In this document: one piece after another, positions 54,412 to 63,993 of the stretch
How the letters are laid out: every line of letters begins with the position of its first letter
Position numbering within the stretch: the stretch's first letter is position 1
NCBI RefSeq assembly: GCF_900104585.1
Contig: NZ_FNVX01000006.1
Location: forward strand, 248,001 to 312,000
Direction: 5' to 3'
From: Bacteroides ihuae
Lineage (GTDB): Bacteria; Bacteroidota; Bacteroidia; Bacteroidales; Bacteroidaceae
Length of the DNA stretch: 64,000 nucleotides
Made by a program: the position numbers and the translations under genes
Notes under the pieces: generated by a model
The model's input: only the letters and a program-made list of their open reading frames with translations
The model's database searches: none
Told to the model about the DNA's origin: nothing

Positions 54412-54891
54412 ATGGAAAACCAAGATTATAAAAGAGAAATTGAACTTCGTAGCGAAAAAGTTAGAAGTATAGTTGGAAAAGTTCCTCCTACTTTAATTAG
54501 ATATGGAATAATGATTATTGCCCTAGTTATATTTATTTTCTTAATAATTATAGGCTATCTTCCATATAAACAAGAATTCACAGGGAAAGCTGTTGTCTAT
54601 GATATACCAATTTCCACAAAAGACAGTGTCAATGTTGTTGTAGAGTTAGAACTGCCTGATACTAATAACTACCATTTATTGATAAATAAAAAAATAAAAT
54701 TATCAACTGAAGGTTTTGAATGCTCCGGCTACATAGTTGAATATTCTACGCAAAGAAAAGCTAATGGAATGAATAGAAGCGTTTTACGAATGCTTAATAA
54801 ACAGCTACCTAGAATACAGCAATCCCAAGTCAATTACAGATTAACTATCGTTAAAACAACTATGCTTAAGAAAATTCTATTTTTATACTGA
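54412..54891 (+). CDS. Very short HlyD-like membrane protein
   Basis: A 159-residue protein in the place normally taken by the HlyD periplasmic adaptor, 8 bp after the exporter gene. It has a charged cytoplasmic N-terminus, one membrane helix (about 30-51, YGIMIIALVIFIFLIIIGYL) and a small beta-rich periplasmic part with FTGKAVVYD and INKKIKLSTEG. The coiled coil and lipoyl halves of normal HlyD proteins (about 300-450 residues) are missing. It ends with its own stop 87 bp before the insertion sequence, so the element did not truncate it directly. An earlier deletion is possible, as is a natural mini-adaptor. Confidence 0.6.
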   Translation: MENQDYKREIELRSEKVRSIVGKVPPTLIRYGIMIIALVIFIFLIIIGYLPYKQEFTGKAVVYDIPISTKDSVNVVVELELPDTNNYHLLINKKIKLSTEGFECSGYIVEYSTQRKANGMNRSVLRMLNKQLPRIQQSQVNYRLTIVKTTMLKKILFLY

Positions 54892-54972
54892 AGAAGAATC
54901 AAAGAGAATGATGGGGTTCGTATTTATTGTCTTACCTAGACCAAATTCGTATTACTAAAATTTGTATATATG

Positions 54973-54978
54973 AAAAAG
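54973..54978. repeat. Left target-site duplication of the IS21-family element
   Basis: AAAAAG lies directly before the left terminal TGATAATATC and is repeated at 57723-57728. It is codons 2-3 of the interrupted DUF3244-like gene (ATG at 54970). Confidence 0.8.
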
Positions 54979-55158
54979 TGATAATATCGCCCGTTTGGTA
55001 CCGCTATATCACTCCCTTGGTACCGTGTGCGACACTTTCGTGGTACCGCTCGTAGCGTTGGCTGGTACCGGTACCAAATGTGTGATATGAACGTCGTAAA
55101 GAGATACTTCTCAAGGGTGGTTGCACACCGCCAAAAGGTATCTCTCTCTGATTCTATT

Positions 55159-55893
55159 TTATTTATTTTTTCTCTTTCGTAATGATGGTCCTTCAAGATT
55201 CAGGTGATGAGATGAGTTTATCAGCCTATCCATGATGGCATCAGCAAGTGTAGCTTCCGCTATGTAGTCATACCACTTGTCCAAAGGAAGTTGAGACATA
55301 ATAATCATTGACTTCTTTTCATAGCGTTCTTCTAGTAATGTAAGCAATGCTATACGTGTATCACTGTCCATTTTCTGCAACCCAAAATCGTCAAGGACGA
55401 TAAGATCGTTCTTGTCTAGTCGTGACAACATCTGTGAGAAGGTTCCGTCAAGGCGTGACTGTTTGAGTACATCGACAAATCGGTTCATGTTCAGATAAAG
55501 TGTTTTCAGGCCAAGCGTACAGGCTTGATGTCCAAGAGCACATGCCAGATATGATTTTCCGCATCCAGTAAGCCCCGTAATAAGCAGATTTTCTCCACGC
55601 CGCACAAAACCGCAGTCAGCAATAGAGGTTAGCTGCTCACGGGTAAAGTTGCGGGCAGTCGAACAAGTGATATCCTCGACAAGTACTTGGTATCTCAATT
55701 TGCTCTCCTTCAGCAGTCTGGTAGTTCGGCTGTCATCACGACAACGGATTTCCGTTTCCAGCATTTTTGACAGAGCCATTTCTAAGCTTGGCCGCATCTG
55801 CACAGGAAGCTTTATAATATCACTGACCGCTTCAGCCATACCGCTCAGTTTAAGAGCCTTTAGGCGTTCTACAATTGAAGCAAGTTCATTCAT
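55159..55893 (-). CDS. istB: IS21 helper ATPase IstB
   Basis: A 244-residue AAA+ ATPase that assists the transposase in target choice and strand transfer. Walker A is ITGLTGCGKSYLACALG and Walker B DLIVLDDFGLQ. Its start overlaps the end of istA by 8 bp, the usual translational coupling of this family. No frameshift or missing motif. Confidence 0.95.
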   Translation of the reverse strand: MNELASIVERLKALKLSGMAEAVSDIIKLPVQMRPSLEMALSKMLETEIRCRDDSRTTRLLKESKLRYQVLVEDITCSTARNFTREQLTSIADCGFVRRGENLLITGLTGCGKSYLACALGHQACTLGLKTLYLNMNRFVDVLKQSRLDGTFSQMLSRLDKNDLIVLDDFGLQKMDSDTRIALLTLLEERYEKKSMIIMSQLPLDKWYDYIAEATLADAIMDRLINSSHHLNLEGPSLRKRKNK

Positions 55894-57460
55894 GGTCGGC
55901 CTCCTTTCTAAGTGATGGTATGGACGTGTACGCAGAAGATCCTCTCACATTGTCGTTAAAGGGAGTTCTTGAAATAGATTCTTTCTCACCGGAAGCCAAA
56001 TCCCGATTATTCTTAAGCATATTACAGAGAGTCTTATAGCTTGCCACATCCGTTTCTTCTCTCATCATCATGCAAGCATGTTCCAATCTGCTTCTGCCAT
56101 ATTTCTTTGCCAAAGCAAGCAGTCCGTTGCATTTCCCATATGCTTGCTGAGGGAAAGTGGTGCGCTGGAGGATGTCTGTTATTGCCCATTCAACAGATTG
56201 CCCAATGCGCGCACCTCTTTCTATGAGTGTTGCGGCATTCTGCTCCTTGCGATGCTCGTATGCAGTATGATTCTCCGGCATGTGCGATTTCTCAGTGGAG
56301 TAGCCATATGGTATGAGGCTTCTACGATGCATACAAGCGCATATTGTACCCACATAGATCTCTACAGAGTGCACGTCCCACATGATTTTAACCTTTTGTC
56401 CGACATATTTAAACGGGACACTGTAGAAGTGGCGCTCACTGCCTACACATACATGGTATGTACTGCTAAGCTTAACCTCCTTGCGCATACGAAGACGATA
56501 CATTTGATCCGGCAACGGATTCATTTCAGGCTTCTCATACTTCTGAAAGATCTCCCACCGGGTAGAACCCTTGAAGGGAAGACTACAATATTCTTCAAGG
56601 AGTTCAAGGATGCGATCGTTCAGTGCATCCAAAGCGTAGAACTCTTCACCTTCAAGGCGGGCATACACGTACTTGTAGAGTTGGCCCACAGCACCCTCAA
56701 CAGGTCCTTTGTCACGGGGTTTGCGCACGCGACAAGCTGTAGGTTCTATGCCGTAATACATCGCCCATTCCACATTGGCATCCGAAAACGTAAGGCTGTA
56801 GCGGTCAGATTTCGTTACCCATTGTTTCATGTTGTCACTTTTGGCTGTATGGGGGACAGCACCTATAAATTCTAGTCCTTTGTTGAGTCCATGGAAAAAC
56901 CATTCGGTAGTGGCATTGGGCATGGCCATCATGAATGGCAGATTGCTGTAGGGCATCACGCATACCAATACCACCAGTTTCTGTCTCACCTTGGTGAGCC
57001 TGTCGGTCAGAAACAAGGCATCTCCGGCAAAGTCTATTTGCCATTCCTTACCGGGCTCATAGACGTTGTGATAGGAGTAGTCATTTTTCTCTCTATAAGA
57101 GCTAACATGCTTCTTGAATTGAGTATAACCATAACCGCTGGGACATTCCTTATGGTAGTAATCCTCAAATACAAACTGGACATTGGCATGCTTGCGACCC
57201 AGGCGCTTGATAATTTCCGGCATCATGCGTTCAAGCTCCTGCTTACGTCCATCGTCATTAAGTGCATTCTTTGGGGGCATAAAGATGGTTTCCAGCTCAC
57301 TGTCTGCCATTGCTAGCAGCTCTTCAAAACTTTGTCTCGTCGTCGATGCAATCTTCCGATAACCCGATACGGTACGTTTGCTGCAATGAACAATTCCACA
57401 TATATCAGCTTGTGGAATACCATTGCCTAGCATCTGTAAAATCTGTCTTAGTCGTAACAT
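55886..57460 (-). CDS. istA: IS21 transposase IstA
   Basis: A 524-residue DDE transposase. The N-terminus has a helix-turn-helix (IPQADICGIVHCSKRTVSGY). The catalytic core shows WQIDFAGDALF, HTAKSDNMKQWV and the region KPRDKGPVEGAVGQLYKYV with the candidate Glu, then a C-terminal beta-barrel region. Length is normal for IS21-type IstA, so it appears intact. Confidence 0.95.
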   Translation of the reverse strand: MLRLRQILQMLGNGIPQADICGIVHCSKRTVSGYRKIASTTRQSFEELLAMADSELETIFMPPKNALNDDGRKQELERMMPEIIKRLGRKHANVQFVFEDYYHKECPSGYGYTQFKKHVSSYREKNDYSYHNVYEPGKEWQIDFAGDALFLTDRLTKVRQKLVVLVCVMPYSNLPFMMAMPNATTEWFFHGLNKGLEFIGAVPHTAKSDNMKQWVTKSDRYSLTFSDANVEWAMYYGIEPTACRVRKPRDKGPVEGAVGQLYKYVYARLEGEEFYALDALNDRILELLEEYCSLPFKGSTRWEIFQKYEKPEMNPLPDQMYRLRMRKEVKLSSTYHVCVGSERHFYSVPFKYVGQKVKIMWDVHSVEIYVGTICACMHRRSLIPYGYSTEKSHMPENHTAYEHRKEQNAATLIERGARIGQSVEWAITDILQRTTFPQQAYGKCNGLLALAKKYGRSRLEHACMMMREETDVASYKTLCNMLKNNRDLASGEKESISRTPFNDNVRGSSAYTSIPSLRKEADHE

Positions 57461-57722
57461 TTGGTTTACTTTTAGACGTTAATAATATTGTTAATTCTGG
57501 GCATAACCCAACAACAATATAATGCCATTGCAAATTTTACGAATAGAAGTACCGCTAAAAGTGATATTGATGGTACCAATCAAGTGATATGAACGTGGTT
57601 GAAAGTTGGAAATGGAAACACAAACGCCAACGGTACCAGTCAAGTGATACAAGATCAATCAACACGATAAATTGGGGTACCAGAACACCGCTATGGACGG
57701 TACCACGGGGATGATATTATCA

Positions 57723-57728
57723 AAAAAG
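57723..57728. repeat. Right target-site duplication of the IS21-family element
   Basis: AAAAAG directly after the right terminal GATATTATCA, matching 54973-54978. Confidence 0.8.
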
Positions 57729-57818
57729 CAAGCTCTAACATTATTTTTATCTTTAGTTGGTTTTAGCTCAATATGTGAAGCATCTGGAGCAATTAGTAGT
57801 AGAAACTATACTCTATAG
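57723..57818 (+). pseudogene. Remnant of a second DUF3244-like gene, split by the IS element
   Basis: Joining ATGAAAAAG (54970-54978) to the bases from 57729 restores a frame of 32 codons ending in TAG at 57816-57818. It encodes a signal peptide (TLFLSLVGFSSICEASG) closely matching that of the gene at 47518 (TIFLSLFCFSSICEASG). After about 24 codons it jumps to RNYTL, which resembles the SGNYTIL near the end of the intact gene, and then stops. The gene had thus probably lost its middle before, or apart from, the insertion. The bases upstream of 54970 also resemble the promoter of the intact copy. Confidence 0.75.
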
Positions 57819-57858
57819 AATAAATACAACAAATATCAACGCAAAAAAACGACAAAGA

Positions 57859-60171
57859 ATGAAACACTATGCAGCAATTGTACTTTTTTTAGTCCTATCG
57901 ATCTTTTCTACCGAAGCACAGCAGATCAAAGGCAAAGTCATTGACGGAGTAACTTCTGAACCTTTGACTTTTGCCAATATCGTAGTCGTAAATAAGGATT
58001 CTTAGGCAACATTTGTGGGGACTGTGACGGATATGGAGGGTAATTTTACACTAACATCGAAGAAACAAAAAGAGGCCGTTCATATCAGTTATCTGGGATA
58101 TCTGAGCAAAGATACGGTTATCGTAAGAAATGGAGTCAACCAGATTACACTTGTGCAGGACGCAAAAATGCTTGGAGAGGTGGTTGTAAAAGGGGTACGG
58201 AATCATTTTAAAATGGAGAACGGAGGGATTGCCATGGACGTGGCAAGCAGTCCGTTGAAGAATATTGGTACGGCCAATGATGTATTGGAGAAGCTCCCTT
58301 TTGTGGTAAAAGACGGTGATGCATTCACTGTCCTTGGCAAAGGGAAGCCTCTTATTTATATCAATAATCGACTTGTGAGAGATGAGAACGAATTACAAAG
58401 ACTGGGGTCTGGTAACATAAAGAAGGTGACTGTGATTACCAACCCGGGACCGGAATATGATGCAACAGTCAGTGCTGTTATCCGCATTGAAGCTGTACGC
58501 CCTTCGGGTGAGGGATTCAGTGGGGAAATATTCGGCTGGATGAGTGTTGCCAGACGATTTTCTGCTGATGAGAGCATAGACTTGAATTATCGAAAAAATA
58601 AACTTGATGTCTTTGCCAATTACGGATATAGTGATAATCAAAAGAAAATGAAAAATACATTCGGAAATACGTTGATAGCCGATCACGAAACCACAGATGT
58701 ATATAGCAAGGATAAAGAAAGGCATCATACGAGAGAGCATTATGTGGAAACCGGATTTAACTATGAGTTTAACGAACACCATTCGGCGGGTGCCAAATAT
58801 ACGTACGACGGCACTCCCTATGCGAAACTAGATATGGAGATGCAGAGCCAAGTGCATCTTGACAATACGCTTTCTGAAGAATTTCCTACAACTGCTCTGA
58901 TGGACATTGATAGAACGTCTCACCTTTTGAATGCTTACTACGTAGGCAATTTATCTAACTGGTTGAAGGCTCAGCTTGATTTTGACTATTCCAAAGGAAA
59001 CAGTAACACCCAGCAGGATTCATGGTCTGGTAGGGCAACAGATGAAAAGGTAAATACACAGTCTCTGCAAGATTATCATCTTTATGCCGGTAAACTTACG
59101 CTTATCACGCCTCTATGGAAAGGAGAATTAAAATATGGAACGGAGTTTAGTCATACGACTAATGAACAGAATTATATTGTCATAGACAATGAGGGGGCGG
59201 AAACCCTGACTTCGAATACAAATTTGTCCAAACAGAAAATGTTTGCTGCCTTCCTGGCTTATTCAAAGACCATTGGGAGATGGACGTTGGGCGCAGGATT
59301 ACGATTTGAAGATACGGGCTTCGATTATTTCGAAAATGGGGACAAAATAGATGTACAGAGTCGTACTTATACGGATTTCTTTCCCAATGCTTCAGTAAGT
59401 TATCGTGATGAGAAAATACAAATGATGTTGGGGTATCGTTCAACCATCAGACGTCCCAGCTATTACCAACTTAGAAACAGCATTCAGTATGATAACTCTT
59501 ATACTTATGAGGCGGGTAATCCCTATTTGCAGCCGACTAGGATAGATGATATCACCTATTCGTTGCTGTGGGGCAAGATGAAGTTTATGGCGGCTTACAA
59601 GATTTACAATAACTTATCGTTGCTATTGCCGGGGCAGTATGAAGATACGAACATTACCATGCTCCGACCTGAAAATTTGGATGAAAGAAATCTATCGGTC
59701 TTCGGTTACTACTCTCCGCATTGGGGTTCATGGGAACCTGTGGCAGGCATCGGCGTAGAGAAAGATTATGTTAGCTACGGAGAGATTGTGAAGCAGAAAT
59801 ACCAGAAACCTTATTTGAGTTACAGTCTACAGAACACTTTTCGGTTACCCGCAGGATTTACAGCAATGATAGACCTCCGGGGAAATTCAAAAGGGCATTC
59901 GGATCTGACTTATACGTATAACAGCTTCAGAATGGATATGCGAGTAACCAAAACAATCATGGATGGCAAACTCGTATTGAACATGCGTGGAACGGACATT
60001 TTGGGTACAGAGAAACGAAAAGGGGTGATGGATATATATCCTGTCACATCAATGATTGATAAAGATATGGATACCCGTTCGTTTCAATTCTCTGTTCGAT
60101 ACAAATTTAATGCTACACGAAGTAAATATAAAGGAGAATCTGCTTCTTCTGAAGAAAGACAACGTATGTAG
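57859..60171 (+). pseudogene. Second outer-membrane beta-barrel protein, interrupted by an in-frame amber stop
   Basis: One frame runs from the ATG at 57859 to the stop at 60171 (770 codons) except for a TAG at 58003-58005, codon 49. It is a homologue of the 772-residue protein at 49825: same domain order, with VLEKLPFVVKDGDAFTVLGK, KPLIYINNRLVRDENEL, VITNPGPEYDATVSAVIRI and the C-terminal RSKYKGESASSEER. The stop lies in the first beta domain, where the homologue reads through (PDSSYVNGTVSD). A CAG-to-TAG change is a simple explanation. A GTG at 58015 could restart translation but without a signal peptide. Base composition is less AT-rich than the first copy. Confidence 0.8.
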
Positions 60172-60177
60172 CTTTCT

Positions 60178-61371
60178 TTATAAAAATCTCTCCATCGCTT
60201 CCATGCACATGCGCCCGTTATGGTAGGGGCATTTCCAGAAGCCGGCTTTGTCATCTTCACGATTCACTGTACCATCGGCACGAATGCTCCAAAACCATTC
60301 ACCATTTTCACGGTCTATCAAGTGAGATTTGATAAAGATCCAACAATCGACGGCTTTACTTAGAGCCTCTTCATCACCAAAGTGTTGATAGAGATTCAGG
60401 TAGCCAACGACTGTTTCTGCCTGTACCCACCAGTGACGGTCGGCATCAAGATGACCATTATCGAGATTTCTTTCATAAATCATGCCCGCACTGGGAGTGA
60501 ACCCTTCCGCTGCTGCACAAGCTATCTGCCGCACAAGAGGCTCAACCGTAGCAAGCAGCGCTTTGTCACCCAATTCAAGAACTGTTTCATGAATGAGCCA
60601 AGAGGCTTCAATATCGTGCCCGTAAGAGATGATATGAGATTTGTTTTCCCAGTCATCATTGAAGAATAGTTGTAGATGATCATTGTCTTTATTGAGTATC
60701 TTATCAGTAAAAAGAGAGATGAGATTTCGCAGCTGCTTTTCTAATCGTTTGTCTTTCCAAACCCGATAAAGGTTGGTGTAAGGTTCCAGAATATGCAAAT
60801 GCGTATTCATCGTCTTACGTTCGTTGGCATCTTTATCACTCAGACGCATATCGGCCATCTCACCCCATTCACGGGTTAACGCTTCGCAATAGCCATTCTT
60901 ATCTACATCAAAGCTATGCGCCTCAATACTTTCGAACAGATGAATAGCATAGGTAAGTGCCTCAGCATCCGACGTGGCACGATAATATTCGCTCAGACCA
61001 TAGATGGCAAAGCCAATAGCGTAAATCTGTTTTTTAGTATCCAATGGTTCCCCCTTATAGGTCAGAGACCAGTAAATTCCTCCAAACTCTTTATCATAAA
61101 AGGAATCAATAATCATTCGTTTGGCACGCGTTGCCATCTCCAGATATTCTTCTCGCTTCAAAAGGCGATAAGCTGCCGAATATGTCCACAACATACGAGC
61201 ATTGAGAATGGCTCCCTTTTTCGCTTCCGGCATCAGTTGTTCTGTTCCGGTAATACGACCATAAAAGCCCCCATTCACCTTGTCTACCATCTTATTCATC
61301 CAATAAGGAAGAATATTGCAGGTAAGTACTTCTTCCATTTCAGAGGCAAGTACAGATACTGTTTGTTTCAT
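60178..61371 (-). CDS. Mannobiose / cellobiose 2-epimerase (AGE family)
   Basis: A 397-residue cytoplasmic (alpha/alpha)6-barrel epimerase that converts beta-1,4-mannobiose to mannosylglucose (or cellobiose to glucosylmannose). Landmarks: LPYWMNKMVDKVNGGFYGRI at the start, NTHLHILEPYTNLYRVW, ISYGHDIEASWLIHE with the catalytic His and Glu, and DRHWWVQAETVVGYLNLY. It is last of three genes, after a sugar symporter and a mannosylglucose phosphorylase, which together form the known mannan disaccharide pathway of B. fragilis. It converges with the pseudogene 6 bp away. Confidence 0.92.
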   Translation of the reverse strand: MKQTVSVLASEMEEVLTCNILPYWMNKMVDKVNGGFYGRITGTEQLMPEAKKGAILNARMLWTYSAAYRLLKREEYLEMATRAKRMIIDSFYDKEFGGIYWSLTYKGEPLDTKKQIYAIGFAIYGLSEYYRATSDAEALTYAIHLFESIEAHSFDVDKNGYCEALTREWGEMADMRLSDKDANERKTMNTHLHILEPYTNLYRVWKDKRLEKQLRNLISLFTDKILNKDNDHLQLFFNDDWENKSHIISYGHDIEASWLIHETVLELGDKALLATVEPLVRQIACAAAEGFTPSAGMIYERNLDNGHLDADRHWWVQAETVVGYLNLYQHFGDEEALSKAVDCWIFIKSHLIDRENGEWFWSIRADGTVNREDDKAGFWKCPYHNGRMCMEAMERFL

Positions 61372-61373
61372 CT

Positions 61374-62798
61374 TTATTTTCTTTTTGCCTCAAGTTCTGC
61401 AGTTATCACTTTCATTTTCTTCTCACTCAATGGATACATGCTAATGAAAATTACGGAGAGTGCTGTTCCTACAGCCGGGAGGAAGCTAAGGAACATCTTA
61501 ATACCATGAATGGTTTCTTCGCTCTGCACCACATTTGCCTTAAACCCAAAGTAGGCAAGCAGCCAGCCGGTAAGCGCACTACCAATGGCCCAACCGAACT
61601 TCTGACTCATAGAAGAGGAAGAAAAGATAAGGCCGGTGGCACGGTTGCCTGTTTTCAGTTCTGAGTAATCGGCACAATCGGCATACATGGACCATAACAA
61701 CGGAAAGATGCTACCGGCACAGATGCTAATAAATATTTGAAAGACAAAGATCAATACCAAATCTCCTCTACCAAACCAATAGAAAATGACACTTAGCACA
61801 GTAGCGATGGACATTGCTCCCATATAGGTTCGCTTCTTGCCAATACGGTTACTGATAGGTGCAGCGAGAATAACGCCGACTATATTGGCCGCTTGTCCCA
61901 CTGCCAGATAGAGTCCGCTGAGCACAAAGGATACTCCAAAAAAAGAAACAGTAGCATAATCGGCCTCAACTACAAAATATTTAAAATAATAAACCGTTGC
62001 TCCATCACGAATAGAATTAAATACAAGTGCCGCTACTCCGGCACCCAGCAGTATCCACCAAGGTTTATTGCCCAACAGATTACGTATATCTTCTCGTAAA
62101 GGACTCTGCTTCTCCTTTATCGGCTTCACTCGTTCTCTGGTAAAGGCAAAGCAGAAGTAGAACAACACGGTGCACATCACTGCTATCACGATAACAGCCA
62201 TCACCCATCCTTGCTGTTCATCGGCAGGTGCAGTACTTCCTCCTGAGAAATAATTGGCCATGGGCATAAAGAGCAGCAAGGCGATAAAACTGCCGATATA
62301 GGCAAATGTCATGCGATAGGTAGAAAGAATATTACGTGTTTTCGTGTCAGAACTCATGACTCCAAGCAAAGATGCATAAGGAACATTGATGGCAGAGTAA
62401 ACCATCATCATCAGTGAGTAAGTGACGTATGCATAAATAAGTTTTCCGGTATCACTCAGCGAAGGAGTAGTAAACGTCAGAATACCAATCAGTGCAAAGG
62501 GTAGTGCCAGATAGAGCAAATACGGGCGGAACTTTCCCCAGCGGGTATGAGTTCTATCGGCTACAATGCCTACGATAGGGTCGAAAGCTGAATCCCAGAC
62601 CCGTGTGATGAGAAACATCGTACCCACAACAGCTGCCGGAAGCCCAAAGACATCGGTATAGAATATCATCAGATAAGAACCGAAGAGTTTCCAGAACATA
62701 GAGGATGCCATATCGCCAAAGCCATATCCTATTTTCTCTTTTAAGGTAACCCGTTCTTTGCCTATAGAAGCCGAATTTGCATTGATTGTCTTATTCAT
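61374..62798 (-). CDS. GPH-family sugar:cation symporter (mannobiose import)
   Basis: A 474-residue inner-membrane protein with 12 predicted helices. Family motifs: EKIGYGFGDMASSMFWKLFG, DSAFDPIVGIVADRTHTRWGKFRP and INVPYASLLGVMSSDTKTRN. This is the glycoside-pentoside-hexuronide:cation symporter group (MelB-like). It is 2 bp upstream of the epimerase, so it most likely brings in beta-1,4-mannobiose. Confidence 0.9.
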   Translation of the reverse strand: MNKTINANSASIGKERVTLKEKIGYGFGDMASSMFWKLFGSYLMIFYTDVFGLPAAVVGTMFLITRVWDSAFDPIVGIVADRTHTRWGKFRPYLLYLALPFALIGILTFTTPSLSDTGKLIYAYVTYSLMMMVYSAINVPYASLLGVMSSDTKTRNILSTYRMTFAYIGSFIALLLFMPMANYFSGGSTAPADEQQGWVMAVIVIAVMCTVLFYFCFAFTRERVKPIKEKQSPLREDIRNLLGNKPWWILLGAGVAALVFNSIRDGATVYYFKYFVVEADYATVSFFGVSFVLSGLYLAVGQAANIVGVILAAPISNRIGKKRTYMGAMSIATVLSVIFYWFGRGDLVLIFVFQIFISICAGSIFPLLWSMYADCADYSELKTGNRATGLIFSSSSMSQKFGWAIGSALTGWLLAYFGFKANVVQSEETIHGIKMFLSFLPAVGTALSVIFISMYPLSEKKMKVITAELEAKRK

Positions 62799-62823
62799 AG
62801 TCTTTTTATATGATACGAATCTA

Positions 62824-63993
62824 TTATTTATTATTCGCTAATTGCGGAGTAAGAGTTAAATTATTCTTTATCATTTTCTTCAGTATCTCCACCGAAGCAG
62901 CAGAACGCAACTTGTCTTCAGGGGTATTCATGCAGTAGTCAACCATTTTATCAATGGTAGAAGTAGCCACATGCATACGGGTATCCGAAGAGGCATAGTA
63001 GATAAAAACCTTCCCATCTTCATCAGCTATCCAACCATTTGTGAAGAGTACATTAGAAACATCACCGATACGTTCTTCCCCTTGTGGGGCCAAGAAATAG
63101 CCTGCCGGAGAAGCGATTACTTTGGTCGGATCTTCAAGGGAAGTCATATACATATAGAGTACATAGCGCAAGCCTGCAGCACATCCTCGCACTCCGTGGG
63201 CCAAATGCAACCAACCTTTAGAGGTCTTGATAGGATGGGGACCTTCACCATTCTTCACTTCTTTAATCGTGTGATAATAGCGACGGTCAATAATAACTTC
63301 TTCTTTTACCTCTGCATGGGTGATATCGTCAATCAATGCCCAACCGATTCCTCCACCACTACCTGTATCGATAAAGCCATCTTGCGGACGAGTATAAAGA
63401 GCGTACTTACCGTTCACAAATTCCGGATGTAAAACGACATTACGTTGTTGACTCTTTGCCTTCAAATCCGGTAGCCTTTCCCAGTTTACAAGGTCTTTGG
63501 TGCGAGCAATAGCAGCAGTAGCTGTAGCAGATGAAAGATCACCGGCCGGAGCATTATCATCATGGCGCTCGGCACAGAAGATACCATAAAGCCAACCGTC
63601 TTCGTGTGCCGTAAGGCGCATATCATAAATGTTAGTAGCAGGAATCACGTCTTCGGGCATCGTTACGGGATAATCCCAGAAGCGGAAATTGTCGATTCCA
63701 TTGGGACTCTCGGCAACCGCAAAGAATGATTTACGATCGGAACCTTCCACACGCACCATCAACAAATATTTTTCTTTCCATTTTATTGCTCCGGCATTCA
63801 TCGTAGCATTCATTCCAATGCGTTCCAGTAAGTATGGGTTTGTTTTTTCATTCAAATCATATCGCCAAAACACAGGAGTATGTTCGGAAGTAAGCACGGG
63901 GTACTCATAGCGGGTAACCACTCCGTTTCCCTTTATTGAAGGCTCATTCTTTCGAGACAGAAAAGCTTCGTGTTCGGCTAGTAGTTTAGTCAT
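62824..63993 (-). CDS. Mannosylglucose phosphorylase (GH130)
   Basis: A 389-residue phosphorylase that splits 4-O-beta-mannosylglucose with phosphate into mannose 1-phosphate and glucose. Seen: five-bladed propeller segments [20 protein letters not shown], the region [15 protein letters not shown] with the candidate catalytic Asp124, [18 protein letters not shown] and the phosphate-site surroundings [14 protein letters not shown] ([13 protein letters not shown]). Length and neighbours agree with the B. fragilis enzyme. It is the first gene of the operon in this window; the mannanase expected upstream would lie beyond 64000. Confidence 0.92.
   Translation of the reverse strand: MTKLLAEHEAFLSRKNEPSIKGNGVVTRYEYPVLTSEHTPVFWRYDLNEKTNPYLLERIGMNATMNAGAIKWKEKYLLMVRVEGSDRKSFFAVAESPNGIDNFRFWDYPVTMPEDVIPATNIYDMRLTAHEDGWLYGIFCAERHDDNAPAGDLSSATATAAIARTKDLVNWERLPDLKAKSQQRNVVLHPEFVNGKYALYTRPQDGFIDTGSGGGIGWALIDDITHAEVKEEVIIDRRYYHTIKEVKNGEGPHPIKTSKGWLHLAHGVRGCAAGLRYVLYMYMTSLEDPTKVIASPAGYFLAPQGEERIGDVSNVLFTNGWIADEDGKVFIYYASSDTRMHVATSTIDKMVDYCMNTPEDKLRSAASVEILKKMIKNNLTLTPQLANNK

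Larger units (their letters stand above)
54979..57722 (-). mobile_element. IS21-family insertion sequence (2744 bp)
   Basis: The ends are resolved: the left end starts TGATAATATCGCCCG and the right end, complemented, starts TGATAATATCATCCCCG. A 6-bp direct repeat AAAAAG flanks the element. Several internal copies of a TGGTACC-centred repeat lie near both ends (for example at about 54995, 55018, 55041, and 57570, 57630, 57676, 57700), as expected for IS21 transposase binding. It carries istA and istB, both intact, so it may be mobile. The right non-coding end (57461-57722) holds only these repeats. It sits in the second, decayed DUF3244-like gene. Confidence 0.92.

Noticed and set aside
54412..54979. 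HlyD gene truncated by the IS21 element
   Set aside because: The gene ends with its own stop at 54891, 87 bp before the element, and the element's duplication lies in another gene.
55649..57522. Plus-strand frames of up to 265 codons across istA/istB
   Set aside because: They lie opposite two intact, well-recognised IS21 genes and show no domain.
57757..58005. A separate 82-codon gene after the IS
   Set aside because: It is the upstream part of the barrel pseudogene read from an alternative start; the same frame continues past the TAG.
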